Source: Algoriphagus algorifonticola | Lineage (GTDB): Bacteria > Bacteroidota > Bacteroidia > Cytophagales > Cyclobacteriaceae | Assembly (NCBI RefSeq): GCF_007655305.1 | Contig: NZ_VLOG01000034.1 | Span: forward strand, 18,666-82,665 | Length of the DNA: 64,000 nt | Direction of reading: 5' to 3' | Part shown: piece by piece, positions 26,046-35,218 of the stretch | Position numbering within the stretch: the stretch's first letter is position 1 | Layout of the letters: every line of letters starts with the position of its first letter | The notes under the pieces: generated by a model | Told to the model about the DNA's origin: nothing | The model's input: only the letters and a program-made list of their open reading frames with translations | Database searches by the model: none | Made by a program: the position numbers and the translations under genes

Positions 26046-27611
26046 TTATCTAGCGTAATTCACTGCTCTCATTTCCCTGATCACAGTAATCTTTATCTGT
26101 CCGGGATACTGCATCTCTTTCTCTATTTTTTGGGAAATATCGAAAGATAGCTGACCCGCAGTTTGATCATCTACATTATCTGCATCGACCAAAACCCTCA
26201 ATTCTCTACCTGCCTGCATGGCAAAGCATTTATTTACACCATTGAAACTCAAAGCTAATTCTTCCAATTCCTTCAGTCTCTTGATATAACTATCCATGAT
26301 CTCTCTTCTGGCTCCAGGTCTGGAACCTGAGATCGCATCACAAGCCTGAATAATCGGTGAAATCATGGAAGTCATTTCAACTTCATCGTGGTGAGCTCCG
26401 ATTGCATTACAAACTTCCGGATGTTCTTTGTAGCGCTTGGCCAACTCCATTCCCAAAACAGCATGAGGCAACTCCTGTTCTTCCGGCCATACTTTTCCAA
26501 TATCATGGAGCAAACCAGCCCTCTTGGCAAGCTTGGCATTCAAGCCCAATTCAGCAGCCATAATCGAAGACAAATTCGCCACTTCTCTGGAGTGCTGTAA
26601 TAAATTCTGACCATAAGAAGAACGGAATCTCATTCTTCCCACCATCCTAATCAACTCTGGATGCAAACCGTGAATTCCCAAATCTATACAGGTTCTTTCC
26701 CCGATCTCAACGATTTCCTCATCGATGTTTTTCTCTGTTTTGGCCACTACTTCTTCGATTCGGGCGGGGTGAATACGTCCATCCTGCACCAATCTATGTA
26801 AAGAAAGTCTTGCTATCTCTCTTCTAACCGGATCAAATCCGGAAATAATGATGGCCTCTGGAGTATCATCTACTACTATTTCTACTCCTGTGGCAGATTC
26901 TAATGCTCGGATATTTCGACCTTCTCTACCGATGATTTTACCTTTGATATCATCGCTCTCTATGTTGAAAACAGACACACAGTTTTCCACAGCATGCTCG
27001 GTAGCAGTTCGCTGAATAGTATCCAATACAATCTTTTTAGCCTGCTTGGTTGCCGATAATTTGGCTTCATCCAAAATATCTTTGATTTGAGAGGAAGCTT
27101 TGGTCTGAGCTTCTTCAGTCAGCATTTTCACCAACTGCTCTCTTGCCTCTTCCCTTGTTAATCCTGCGATTTTCTCCAAGTCGGCAATTCGCTGATTCGT
27201 AATTCGATCAAGGTCCTCCTTTTTCACTTGCACCGCATGAAGCTGTGCATTGAGGTTTTCTTTTTTGGAGTCCAATTCAGCTTCTTTTCGCTTCAATTGC
27301 TCCAACTCCTTTGCCAAATGCTGCTCTCTTTGCTTGACCTTGTTTTCGTTGGTGATGATGATGCTCTTTTTATTGGACATCTCCTCATCAAACTCAGACT
27401 TCAATTTGAGATAATGCTCTTTGGCTTCAAGCATCTTATCTTTTTTCAGAGATTCTGCAGAAATTTCTGCTTCACGCAACATGGATTTGACTTTGTCTTT
27501 AGTCTCCTCCTCTAATTGTTTGTGTTTATTTTTGATAAATACTCCCGCTAGCGCGGCTCCTGCTCCCAGACCTACCAGGCCGGCCAGGATGATATATAAA
27601 ACTTCTCCCAT
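26046..27611 (-). CDS. rny: Ribonuclease Y
   Basis: Seen: 521 residues. One N-terminal membrane anchor (about 3-26) is followed by a long charged coiled coil (30-200), a KH domain with [11 protein letters not shown] (224-234) and an HD domain with the catalytic His-Asp pair at 369-370 in [12 protein letters not shown]. Role: membrane-bound endoribonuclease that starts mRNA decay. Length and domain order match the family. It lies at the end of the pheT - coiled-coil - zapA - rny series on the minus strand and is closed by a strong terminator. Confidence 0.97.
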   Translation of the reverse strand: MGEVLYIILAGLVGLGAGAALAGVFIKNKHKQLEEETKDKVKSMLREAEISAESLKKDKMLEAKEHYLKLKSEFDEEMSNKKSIIITNENKVKQREQHLAKELEQLKRKEAELDSKKENLNAQLHAVQVKKEDLDRITNQRIADLEKIAGLTREEAREQLVKMLTEEAQTKASSQIKDILDEAKLSATKQAKKIVLDTIQRTATEHAVENCVSVFNIESDDIKGKIIGREGRNIRALESATGVEIVVDDTPEAIIISGFDPVRREIARLSLHRLVQDGRIHPARIEEVVAKTEKNIDEEIVEIGERTCIDLGIHGLHPELIRMVGRMRFRSSYGQNLLQHSREVANLSSIMAAELGLNAKLAKRAGLLHDIGKVWPEEQELPHAVLGMELAKRYKEHPEVCNAIGAHHDEVEMTSMISPIIQACDAISGSRPGARREIMDSYIKRLKELEELALSFNGVNKCFAMQAGRELRVLVDADNVDDQTAGQLSFDISQKIEKEMQYPGQIKITVIREMRAVNYAR

Positions 27612-27684
27612 AGGTATTTTGGATATATAAATTGAACCTGCGGGTAATCCTAAAAAACTCGGAAAATCAGTGGAAATTCAACAA

Positions 27685-27969
27685 CTATACAACTTTAGAA
27701 AGCAGGGAATTGATGTTTGCTATACTGCTACGGATATGTTCACTGTCCTCTGCATTGACCTCGTTGGTTTCTAAAGATTCCACCATACAGTCAAAGGCCA
27801 CCATGGCCAAGAGGTCTTGATTATCATCCAAACCAAATTCTGCTTTATATTTTCTCAATTTTTCATTAATCAACTTGCCGGCATGTCGGATTTTTGCTTC
27901 ATCCTCAACCTTCACTCTCATGGGATATTCTCTATCCCCGATTTTAATACGTATGGCAAGTGTCTCCAT
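27685..27969 (-). CDS. zapA: Cell division protein ZapA
   Basis: Seen: 94 residues. The N-terminal beta strands IRIGDREYPMRV precede the helical LVAMVAFDCMVESLE region typical of ZapA. Role: binds FtsZ and cross-links protofilaments at the division ring. It starts 1 nt after the stop of the coiled-coil gene and is followed by rny after 73 nt, so it is co-transcribed with pheT and the coiled-coil gene. Confidence 0.88.
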   Translation of the reverse strand: METLAIRIKIGDREYPMRVKVEDEAKIRHAGKLINEKLRKYKAEFGLDDNQDLLAMVAFDCMVESLETNEVNAEDSEHIRSSIANINSLLSKVV

Positions 27970-27970
27970 A

Positions 27971-28255
27971 TCACTCGGATAAGTAGGTGATCAACTGATC
28001 GATCTCTTGTATATAATTATTGATTAAGTCACTCATTTCGGCCGAATCCTCGGGATTCACCGGTCGGTTGTCCACAATGTTACTAATTTTAATTTTATTT
28101 TTAAAATGATCGATTTCCTGCACTTTTTCTTCCAAAGTAGCGGATACTTCCGCTAATTTTTGTTTCAACTGTGCATTTTCTTCCGAAAGCAGTTGCAATC
28201 GCTGCCCCGCTTGATGGGCCAGTTTTTCCAGTTTTTGCAGTTCCTCGTGAATCAT
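27971..28255 (-). CDS. Coiled-coil protein between pheT and zapA
   Basis: Seen: 94 residues, strongly helical. Heptads of Leu/Ile occur through the first 55 residues, followed by a short break with NRPVNPED and a second helix. There is no signal peptide or membrane span. It is 4 nt downstream of pheT and 1 nt upstream of zapA, so it is translationally linked to both. By size, coiled coil and position it resembles ZapB-like division accessory proteins, but homology to ZapB cannot be shown by eye. No family name is assigned. Confidence 0.75.
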   Translation of the reverse strand: MIHEELQKLEKLAHQAGQRLQLLSEENAQLKQKLAEVSATLEEKVQEIDHFKNKIKISNIVDNRPVNPEDSAEMSDLINNYIQEIDQLITYLSE

Positions 28256-28259
28256 TTTG

Positions 28260-30674
28260 TCAGCTTCGTATTACAGCTCCCACCTCATTTTGAAAGGCTT
28301 GAATCAATTTACTCATTGTTTTATCAATAACCTTATCCGTTAGTGTATTTTCCTGATCCTGCAGGTAAAAACTCAATGCATAAGCCTTTTTACCAGACTC
28401 AATCTTATCCCCCTGGTAGACATCAAAAACGCCAATTCGCTGCAATAATTTTCCTCCCGCCTTTAAAGCTACAGATTTTACCTGATCATAATTCACGGTT
28501 TTATCGATCACCAAAGATAAATCTCTCCTTACTTCTGGGAATTTGGAGATTTCCTGATATCGCTTCAGACCACTTGCTTTCTTACAGATCAAGTCCCAAT
28601 TCAATTCGGCAAACCAGACCTCCTGTCTTACCTCGGCTAATTTGAGCATTTTTTCATCTACCAGGCCGATTATACCCAACTCTTTTTGACCCAACATCAG
28701 GCGAAGCCCATAAGTGAAGGGCTGAGACTCGATCATGGAAACATCACCGACCTGGATTCCTAGTTTCTCCAAAATTCGCTCAACGGTGCTGTAAACATCC
28801 GCAAAACCAAAAGGCTTGGCCTCTTCCAGCCAACTTTCAGCAGATTTGTTTCCGGTATGGAAAATTGCCAATCGCTTGCCTTCCTCGTAGCCAGTTTCAC
28901 CTTTTTGATAAACAGTGCCAAATTCAAAAATCTTGATATCTGTCTGCCTCCTATTAATGTTATGGGATAATACTTCCAAACCACTAAAAAGCAGGGTTTG
29001 GCGCATGACACCTAAGTCCTCACTCAGCTTATTATAGATTTCCACATTTTGGGAAGCATCCAAGAATCCAGACTTCTCGGCATAAGAAGGCTTGGTCAAA
29101 CTATTAGTAATAATCTCAAAATATCCTTGACCCGAAAGAATTTCAGATAACCGGTATTGCAGCTTATTTAGATCTTTAGCAGGATGCTCAGCCAAATAAT
29201 CTGTTCGTAAATTTTCTGAAAGCGCTACTTGCTGGAAACCATAGATTCGCAAAATCTCCTCAATGATATCTGCCTCACGGGTAACATCCACGCGATACGG
29301 CTTCACAATGGCCTTGAATCCCTGCTCAGTTTCATTTTCTACTTGGATTTCCAAAGACTCCAAAATAGACTTCACCTCAGTTGGAGCTATTTTTTTACCA
29401 ATCAGACGATTGATATGACCATATTCTACGTCTATTTCAAAATCTGCAACTGGCTGTGGATAGATATCTATGATGTCAGAAGCTACTTTTCCTCCTGCGA
29501 TTTCCTGCAATAATTTAACCGCCTGCTTCAATGCATAAACCGGCATATTGGGATCAGTTCCTCTTTCAAAGCGGAAAGAAGCATCCGTTTTTAAGCCATG
29601 ATATTGAGCTCCCTTTCGGATCACATCCGGTGAAAAATAAGCGGATTCCAAGAAAATGGAAGTCGTATTTTCTGTTACGCCTGAACCAATTCCTCCAAAA
29701 ATTCCAGCAATACACATCCCCCCTTTTGAATCACAAATCATCAATTCCTCTCCGGAAAGTTTACGCTCTTTTTCATCCAAAGTCACAAATTTGCTATCCT
29801 TAGGAAGCTTTTTGACAATCACTTTCCCCTCAGAAATCTGAGCTGCATCAAAGGCATGAAGGGGCTGTCCCAAATCATGAAGGATGTAATTGGTGATATC
29901 GACCACATTATTAATGGGTTCCAAATCCAAAGAACGCAAGAAATCCTGTAGCCATTGAGGAGAAGGACCTACTTTCAAATCTGTGATGGTAACACCGGCA
30001 TAGCGCGGACAATTTGTTGAATTTTCTACGTTGACAGAAATTTTTGGTCCTTCAGCCTCCTTTTTGATTTCAGGGCTGGAGTCAATGCATAATTCTTTGC
30101 CTAAAAGCGCTTTCAGATCTCTGGCAACTCCCAGGTGAGAGGCCGCATCGGCTCTATTGGGTGTAAGCCCTATTTCAAGAATATGGTCATGGGTGACAGG
30201 GATGATTTGAGATGCAGGTGTACCGTTGGGCAAGTCCGTATCTAAGACCATAATCCCTGCATGGCTACTTCCTATTCCCAATTCATCTTCAGCGCAAATC
30301 ATTCCTTCTGAAGCCTGACCTCTGATTTTAGCCTTTTTGATGGTGAATGCATCACCTTCAGTTGGGTAAAGTGTGGCGCCTACAGTGGCAACCAACACTT
30401 TCTGTCCAGCTGCTACATTGGGAGCTCCACAAACGATCTGCGAGGGTTCATTCGCTCCGATATCCACAGTGGTCAAACTCAGTTTATCAGCATCTGGATG
30501 CTTGATACAAGTCAGTACCTCTCCAATCACAATCCCTTCAAGACCACCGGGGATGGATACAAACTCTTCGATCCCTTCTACTTCCAATCCGGACTGGGTT
30601 AAAAGTGCTGCAATTTCCTCCGGTGATTGGGTTAAAGCAATGTATTTTTTTAATCGATTGATTGAAATTCTCAT
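28260..30674 (-). CDS. pheT: Phenylalanyl-tRNA synthetase beta subunit
   Basis: Seen: 804 residues from the ATG beginning MRISINRLKKYIAL. A 26-codon in-frame extension from a GTG at 30752 overlaps a terminator hairpin and is rejected. Domains in order: B1, the tRNA-binding module IVIGEVLTCIKHPDADKLSL (about 48-140), B3/B4, B5 with ADIIEEILRIYGF, the catalytic-like core and the C-terminal FDX-ACB anticodon-binding domain (SKFPEVRRDLSLVID). It charges tRNA-Phe with the alpha subunit, whose gene pheS is not adjacent. It heads the pheT - coiled-coil - zapA - rny run. Confidence 0.97.
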   Translation of the reverse strand: MRISINRLKKYIALTQSPEEIAALLTQSGLEVEGIEEFVSIPGGLEGIVIGEVLTCIKHPDADKLSLTTVDIGANEPSQIVCGAPNVAAGQKVLVATVGATLYPTEGDAFTIKKAKIRGQASEGMICAEDELGIGSSHAGIMVLDTDLPNGTPASQIIPVTHDHILEIGLTPNRADAASHLGVARDLKALLGKELCIDSSPEIKKEAEGPKISVNVENSTNCPRYAGVTITDLKVGPSPQWLQDFLRSLDLEPINNVVDITNYILHDLGQPLHAFDAAQISEGKVIVKKLPKDSKFVTLDEKERKLSGEELMICDSKGGMCIAGIFGGIGSGVTENTTSIFLESAYFSPDVIRKGAQYHGLKTDASFRFERGTDPNMPVYALKQAVKLLQEIAGGKVASDIIDIYPQPVADFEIDVEYGHINRLIGKKIAPTEVKSILESLEIQVENETEQGFKAIVKPYRVDVTREADIIEEILRIYGFQQVALSENLRTDYLAEHPAKDLNKLQYRLSEILSGQGYFEIITNSLTKPSYAEKSGFLDASQNVEIYNKLSEDLGVMRQTLLFSGLEVLSHNINRRQTDIKIFEFGTVYQKGETGYEEGKRLAIFHTGNKSAESWLEEAKPFGFADVYSTVERILEKLGIQVGDVSMIESQPFTYGLRLMLGQKELGIIGLVDEKMLKLAEVRQEVWFAELNWDLICKKASGLKRYQEISKFPEVRRDLSLVIDKTVNYDQVKSVALKAGGKLLQRIGVFDVYQGDKIESGKKAYALSFYLQDQENTLTDKVIDKTMSKLIQAFQNEVGAVIRS

Positions 30675-30713
30675 GGATTTATGGGCTTCGGTAAAACCAA
30701 ATTTACCAGATAA

Positions 30714-30740
30714 ACAAAAGGGGTTAAAAATAACCCCTTC
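30714..30740 (-). terminator. Terminator of the beta-propeller gene, in front of pheT
   Basis: Perfect 9-bp stem AAGGGGTTA (30718-30726) / TAACCCCTT (30731-30739) around AAAA. On the minus strand it is followed by TTTTG. It is 59 nt past the beta-propeller stop. It could also act in the pheT leader if pheT transcription starts upstream of it. Confidence 0.75.
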
Positions 30741-30798
30741 AAAATTATACACAAAAGTAAAAAATCATTGCAAATATGTCCTCCTAGTCAAATTGGAT

Positions 30799-31836
30799 TT
30801 AGTAAGAAGGGAAATCAAAAACGTAGATATTTTGCGTAATTAAACCTTGTGTGTAAATTTTATCTGCTTCTTTATCAATAAAAAAAGTAAAAGGATGAAA
30901 ATCATCATCAGGGCTGCCCGTATCAAATCTAAACATACGGTGCAAAACCAAGTCATCCTCAACAAAACTAAATTCAAGTAAGTGCCTAGTATTTGATCTA
31001 TCCAACCCTATTCTATCTGTGAAAGAAACATATAAGTGCTTTCCTGTATATTGAGCATCAATTAAAATATGCTTTATTTCTTTTTCTCCTCTTTTATACC
31101 CCGGTTTTTTAAAGTCGTTTTCTAAGGAATCTAATGCTCGTTTGATCGGTTCAAATAAGTCCAACCTATGCCTCTTTATTAAGTTTCCATCATTAGAGAC
31201 TATATCCAAATACGGAAGATTAATTCCTAAAAGAATTAAATTTCCATTTTCAAATGGTTGGATAAGTCTTGATTGCCTATTAAAATCATTTTCAAATTGA
31301 GGCATCTTGGCTCCAATTTTACCTAGTGGTTCTCCCGCTAAATTTATTTTCAATACCGAATTAGAATCACTTTTGTATCCTCGTAATGGAAAGTAAATGA
31401 TATTACTACCATCATAGAAAAATCTCCAAATCCCAACGGGTTCAGGTATTTTGATTTGGTCTATGTATTCACCAGTAAGCGGATGAAATATACTTAACCT
31501 GTTATTCCCTCTATCTTCAACCATTATTCCGTGTTTGGTGGATTGGACTTGAACAGGATTCATTAAGCTTCCTGGTCCATCACCACGATCCTCAACTATC
31601 TCTAAAAGATTGAATTCCTTGTCTAACAGGAATAAAGAAGCAGGATTTTGGTTTACAACATATATTCTATCAGAATTTGCATTAATAGAAACCCTTGTGA
31701 AAAATACTCCATCCCCAAAATCATCTAGAACTTTCTGAGGACTTAAGACAACTAATTCTGGTTCTGCATTTTTAATGAATTCTTTTTCAAATCCACAACT
31801 ACATAAAATAAAAAAAAAAGAATAAATAAATCTCAT
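30799..31836 (-). CDS. 6-bladed beta-propeller lipoprotein
   Basis: Seen: 345 residues with a short hydrophobic start and Cys residues at a lipobox-like LCSC, so it is probably anchored to a membrane. Blade-like repeats follow: RVSINANSDRIYVVNQN, FLLDKEFNLLEIV, NRLSIFHPLTGEYID, GNLILLGINLPYLDIV and FIDKEADKIYTQG. These match the Bacteroidota 6-bladed beta-propeller family; the ligand is unknown. It is directly downstream of a small Cys-rich exported peptide, with a terminator hairpin between the two. This matches the known habit of such propeller genes in Bacteroidota to sit beside tiny exported peptide genes. Confidence 0.85.
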   Translation of the reverse strand: MRFIYSFFFILCSCGFEKEFIKNAEPELVVLSPQKVLDDFGDGVFFTRVSINANSDRIYVVNQNPASLFLLDKEFNLLEIVEDRGDGPGSLMNPVQVQSTKHGIMVEDRGNNRLSIFHPLTGEYIDQIKIPEPVGIWRFFYDGSNIIYFPLRGYKSDSNSVLKINLAGEPLGKIGAKMPQFENDFNRQSRLIQPFENGNLILLGINLPYLDIVSNDGNLIKRHRLDLFEPIKRALDSLENDFKKPGYKRGEKEIKHILIDAQYTGKHLYVSFTDRIGLDRSNTRHLLEFSFVEDDLVLHRMFRFDTGSPDDDFHPFTFFIDKEADKIYTQGLITQNIYVFDFPSY

Positions 31837-31850
31837 CAGAATAAAGTTAA

Positions 31851-31880
31851 GAAAAAGACTGGAAGGTCCCCAGTCTTTTT
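31851..31880 (-). terminator. Terminator between the small peptide gene and the beta-propeller gene
   Basis: Perfect 11-bp stem AAAAAGACTGG (31852-31862) / CCAGTCTTTTT (31870-31880) just after the small peptide stop on the minus strand. It would cut most transcripts before the propeller gene, giving more peptide than propeller mRNA. Confidence 0.85.
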
Positions 31881-31895
31881 AATTAATCAGTTCTA

Positions 31896-32087
31896 TTAAC
31901 AGTCAGAAGAAGAGAAGGTGCCATCCGTATTTGTACAATACACATAACCAATTCCAGCATGACAAGTTGAATTACCTTCACAAGTAATCCTTGAACCATC
32001 TGCACATGCAAATTCTGCATCACAGGGCAATGCTTGAATGCTAAATAAAAATAGCAATCCAAAAGTAAGACTTAATAGCTTTTTCAT
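31896..32087 (-). CDS. Small exported cysteine-rich peptide (63 aa)
   Basis: Seen: a clear signal peptide (MKKLLSLTFGLLFLFSIQA) followed by about 44 residues with six cysteines, enough for three disulfides, and many small and polar residues. The mature part ends SSSDC. It is immediately followed by a strong terminator and then the beta-propeller lipoprotein gene. It does not carry an obvious NVEALA motif, but size, export and partner gene are those of the NVEALA-type peptides of Bacteroidota, so an analogous peptide-propeller pair is likely. Function unknown. Confidence 0.75.
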   Translation of the reverse strand: MKKLLSLTFGLLFLFSIQALPCDAEFACADGSRITCEGNSTCHAGIGYVYCTNTDGTFSSSDC

Positions 32088-32177
32088 AGAAAATTTTAAT
32101 TTGAATGAATAAAATATTTAAAGTTCTGTTCAAGAAAAAAAAAAAATGAAAAACCAAATTAAATTTGTAATTTTTAT

Positions 32178-32795
32178 TTAATCCTTATAGTTTTTCTCGC
32201 CTGCTTGGATGGAAATATTCAAAATATTTTCCTTGGGAGGCAAAGGGCAGGCATAATCCGGATTATATGCGCAATAAGGATTATAAGCTAGGTTGAAATC
32301 AATGGTAATGGAGTTTTTCCCATCTTGACGGGCATTGATATAGCGACCTCCACCGTAGGTTTCTCTTCCACTGGTTTCATCCGCAAAGGCCAAAAAGAAA
32401 TTACGCATATCAGATTCACTGACGGACTGCAGGAGTAAAAGCCGATTGGTTTTTCCTCCCAACTCAAATTCTGCATAGGAATGTTCTATATAACGCTCCA
32501 CCGAACCATCTGTCATCGGAACTTCCCTTACTTTTCTGTTTTCCACAGGAATTAGCCTTGCTTTGACCTTATAATTAGGGTCAATCGGATAAAAGTTCAA
32601 TTCCTTAAAATCACTCTTATGCTCCTCTGTCAAAGGGGATTCCACATTGAATCGGATAAACTTGTACTGACGTTCTCTTTCCGTTTCAATTTTTTCCCGA
32701 TAGGCTTCCGGGCTCTCTGCACTGGTTAACATGTAGGCTACAGCAGCAATTACTACCAAGGATACTAAGATGAGAAGTATGTGATTTGTCTTCAT
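32178..32795 (-). CDS. DUF1684 domain protein
   Basis: Seen: 205 residues from the ATG at 32793-32795 (MKTNHILLILV...), with a hydrophobic N-terminal segment serving as signal or anchor. A DUF1684 domain follows, recognised from FYPIDPNYKVKARLIP, the FLAFADETSGRETYGGGRYI stretch and the cysteine-containing IDFNLAYNPYCAYNPDYACPLPP. A longer reading from 32819 would place eight polar residues before the hydrophobic start and is less likely. Known: widespread domain without an assigned activity. It stands alone between the small peptide gene and radC. Confidence 0.88.
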   Translation of the reverse strand: MKTNHILLILVSLVVIAAVAYMLTSAESPEAYREKIETERERQYKFIRFNVESPLTEEHKSDFKELNFYPIDPNYKVKARLIPVENRKVREVPMTDGSVERYIEHSYAEFELGGKTNRLLLLQSVSESDMRNFFLAFADETSGRETYGGGRYINARQDGKNSITIDFNLAYNPYCAYNPDYACPLPPKENILNISIQAGEKNYKD

Positions 32796-32973
32796 GGATC
32801 TATTTCGATTTTCCTGCACTCCCTTTTACCAACAGCAGTACAATTCAAATGTTGCTCAAAATTACAATCTATCCTGAAACCTTTTCAGGATTTGACCAAA
32901 TCTCTGTAAGATCTCTACTAGACTACAAATTGGAGTGTCTCACTTCTTGCCTCTCGTCTCTTAATTCTTTACC

Positions 32974-33669
32974 CTAAAGAATCCCTTCATCCGCAAAACT
33001 GAAATAACCTGAATCAGTAAAAATCAAATGATCCAATACGGGCAAATCCATATCTCTTCCTATTCTCACCAATCGGTCTGTCAGTCTTTTGTCTTGCTCC
33101 GATGGAGTAAGGCTACCTGAGGGATGATTGTGAACCAAAATTACCGATTGAGCGAGATGCTCCAAAGCCACCTTGAAAATGATTTTTGCGTCAACGACCG
33201 TACCCGCTGTACCTCCTGAGGAAATCAGATGTTTTTTGATCACTTGATTAGAGCGGGAAAGGAGAACCAAATAAAAATGCTCTACGTGCTCATCCAATAA
33301 ATCTGGTTTCATAAGCTCATAGATATCGCGGGAACTACCAATTTTAACTTTCCGCTGTGGCTCGTTTTCTTTTCTTCTTCTACCTAGCTCCATGGCGCTG
33401 ACTATACTGATAGCCTTGGCCTCTCCTATGCCTTTGAATTTTTTAAGATCCTGAATACTCAGCCTAGCTAATGACGCCAAGTCATGGTTGACCGAAGCCA
33501 AAATATGCCTGGATAAGTCGACAGCACTGACTGAAGGCGTACCTGAACCAATCAAAATAGCAATGAGCTCGGCATCAGTTAAAGCGGATTTTCCTTTCAG
33601 TAGAAGTTTTTCTCTAGGCCTATCTTCTTCTGCCAACTGAGAAATCTTGAGGGATGTATAATTCTCCAT
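32974..33669 (-). CDS. radC: RadC family JAB-domain protein
   Basis: Seen: 231 residues. An N-terminal helix-hairpin-helix-like region (KFKGIGEAKAISIVSAMELGRR) precedes a JAB/MPN domain with the JAMM metal motif HNHPSGSLTPSEQD. Known: RadC was named for DNA repair, but that role is disputed and the molecular activity is unsettled. Length is usual for the family. It is downstream of rpsT on the same strand, separated by the rpsT terminator. Confidence 0.94.
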   Translation of the reverse strand: MENYTSLKISQLAEEDRPREKLLLKGKSALTDAELIAILIGSGTPSVSAVDLSRHILASVNHDLASLARLSIQDLKKFKGIGEAKAISIVSAMELGRRRKENEPQRKVKIGSSRDIYELMKPDLLDEHVEHFYLVLLSRSNQVIKKHLISSGGTAGTVVDAKIIFKVALEHLAQSVILVHNHPSGSLTPSEQDKRLTDRLVRIGRDMDLPVLDHLIFTDSGYFSFADEGIL

Positions 33670-33718
33670 ACCTGATCAATTAAAAAGTTTGAAAACTAAA
33701 TCTATTGATTTTCAGGCA

Positions 33719-33747
33719 TAAAAAAAACCCCGACAAGCAGGGTTTTC
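33719..33747 (-). terminator. Intrinsic terminator of rpsT
   Basis: On the minus strand AAAACCC pairs with GGGTTTT around a ~10-nt loop, followed by a further T run. It lies 20 nt past the rpsT stop. Confidence 0.8.
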
Positions 33748-33766
33748 AGAGATTTTTTATCAGGTA

Positions 33767-34021
33767 TTAACCAAGAGCATTCACGAACTTAGCCAATCTT
33801 GATTTTTTGTTGTTTGCGTTGTTTTTGTGAATCACATTTTTCTTAGCCAATTTATCCAACATAGAAGAGACTTTCTGGTACAACTCCATTGCTTCTACCT
33901 TATCAGTAGCAGCCTTCAGTCTTTTGATGAAAGTTCTGGTGGTCTTGGCCTGATATCTGTTTCTCAAACGCTTCGCTTCGTTGGCACGAATTCTCTTAAG
34001 AGCTGATTTGTGATTTGCCAT
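33767..34021 (-). CDS. rpsT: 30S ribosomal protein S20
   Basis: Seen: 84 residues, very basic and helical, starting MANHKSALKRIRANEAKRLRN and ending KKSRLAKFVNALG, as expected for S20 in both length and sequence. It binds 16S rRNA in the small subunit. It is a single-gene transcript with its own Bacteroidota-type promoter (34073-34104) and terminator (33719-33747). Confidence 0.97.
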   Translation of the reverse strand: MANHKSALKRIRANEAKRLRNRYQAKTTRTFIKRLKAATDKVEAMELYQKVSSMLDKLAKKNVIHKNNANNKKSRLAKFVNALG

Positions 34022-34072
34022 ATCTTGATTTAAATAAAGTTCTTTTACGTTCCCCTATACCGAATTGGAGTG

Positions 34073-34104
34073 CAAAGTTATTGTAAATAATTAATTCTGC
34101 CAAA
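34073..34104 (-). promoter_or_regulatory. Bacteroidota-type promoter of rpsT
   Basis: On the minus strand TTTG (34104-34101), 20 nt, then TAACTTTG (34080-34073), which matches the TTTG / TAnnTTTG consensus of the Bacteroidota primary sigma factor. Transcription would begin around 34066, giving a leader of about 45 nt. Confidence 0.75.
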
Positions 34105-34234
34105 GGAAATTCAAACAATCCTTTGCTAGCATGGTTTTTCCAGAATTGAAAATTCTACAATAAACCTGCTTCGAAGTGCAAATATACTGCATTTTTTAAC
34201 TTTTGCTCCTAGAAAATTCTGATTAATTTTAGGT

Positions 34235-35170
34235 ATGAAGATTTTTATCCTTTCCATTTTTTATGGGACATTTTTCATACTTAGCCCAAATTACTGGGGC
34301 TTTTATGCACACAGCCTGATCAACAGAATGGCGGTATATTCTTTACCTCCTGAGATGATGGTTTTGTATAAGCCTCATATTCAGTTCATCACGGAGAAAG
34401 CAGTCAATCCTGACCGCAGAAGGTACGCTGTAAAAGGTGAGGCGGAAAAGCACTACATAGATTTGGACCATTACGGAGATTCTGCACTTTTTATTTTGCC
34501 AATTTATTGGAATGAGGCAGTTGAAAAATTTGGGGAAGATAGTTTGCGCGCCAATGGCATAGGACCTTGGGCAGCCTATTTTACTTTTTTAAATCTGACT
34601 AAGGCATTTTCTGAAAGGAATCATTCAGCCATTCTCAGAATCTCTGCCGATCTGGGACATTATATAGGGGATCTGCATGTACCGCTTCACACGACAAAAA
34701 ATTACAATGGGCAATTAACCGGGCAAGAAGGCATTCATGGCTTTTGGGAGAGTCGGATTCCTGAATTACAGGCAACTGATTACAGTCTTTGGGTGGGTAA
34801 GGCAGATTATATAGCCAAACCACAGCATGCTATTTGGGAAATCGTAGCCCAAACACACAGCCAGGTTGATTCAGTCTTACTTTTTGAAAAAGAGCTAAGC
34901 CGGGAGTTCCCTTCGGATAGGAAGTACAGTTTTGAGGAGCGGAATAATCTGACCGTACGGGTTTATTCTAAAGAATTTTCTGAAGCCTATGCTGAAAAAC
35001 TAGACGGGATGGTACAGAGGCAGATGAAAAAAAGCATTAAAGCCATCGCTGATTTTTGGTATACCGCCTGGATCAATGCCGGGCAACCAGACCTGAAGAG
35101 CTTACCAGCTGTAGAGGTGGAGGAGGAAGAAATCAATCCAGATCTGAAATTGAGGGTTAGAGAGCATTGA
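34235..35170 (+). CDS. Zinc-dependent phospholipase C / S1-P1 nuclease-like exported protein
   Basis: Seen: 311 residues with a hydrophobic N-terminus followed by WGFYAHSLINRMA, whose Trp-Gly and His are the expected N-terminal zinc ligands of this fold. HYIDLDHYGD supplies Asp/His ligands, and the diagnostic LGHYIGDLHVPLHTTKNYNG, with later HGFWESRIPE, completes the trinuclear zinc site. Known: S1/P1 nucleases and zinc phospholipase C share this fold; which substrate is cut here cannot be told. The protein is probably periplasmic. It is followed on the same strand by the broken four-helix-bundle gene. Confidence 0.88.
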   Translation: MKIFILSIFYGTFFILSPNYWGFYAHSLINRMAVYSLPPEMMVLYKPHIQFITEKAVNPDRRRYAVKGEAEKHYIDLDHYGDSALFILPIYWNEAVEKFGEDSLRANGIGPWAAYFTFLNLTKAFSERNHSAILRISADLGHYIGDLHVPLHTTKNYNGQLTGQEGIHGFWESRIPELQATDYSLWVGKADYIAKPQHAIWEIVAQTHSQVDSVLLFEKELSREFPSDRKYSFEERNNLTVRVYSKEFSEAYAEKLDGMVQRQMKKSIKAIADFWYTAWINAGQPDLKSLPAVEVEEEEINPDLKLRVREH

Positions 35171-35218
35171 AATCAGAAGGATAAAGTATGAAAGCTGAAA
35201 CTTTTTCAAAAAAACACC

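Noticed and set aside
30675..30752. Phe-rich in-frame leader upstream of pheT as a leader-peptide attenuator
   Set aside because: The 26 codons hold five Phe codons and overlap a terminator hairpin, but the frame runs without stop into pheT, the start would be GTG without a ribosome-binding site, and T-rich DNA gives Phe codons by chance. The hairpin fits the upstream beta-propeller gene as terminator.
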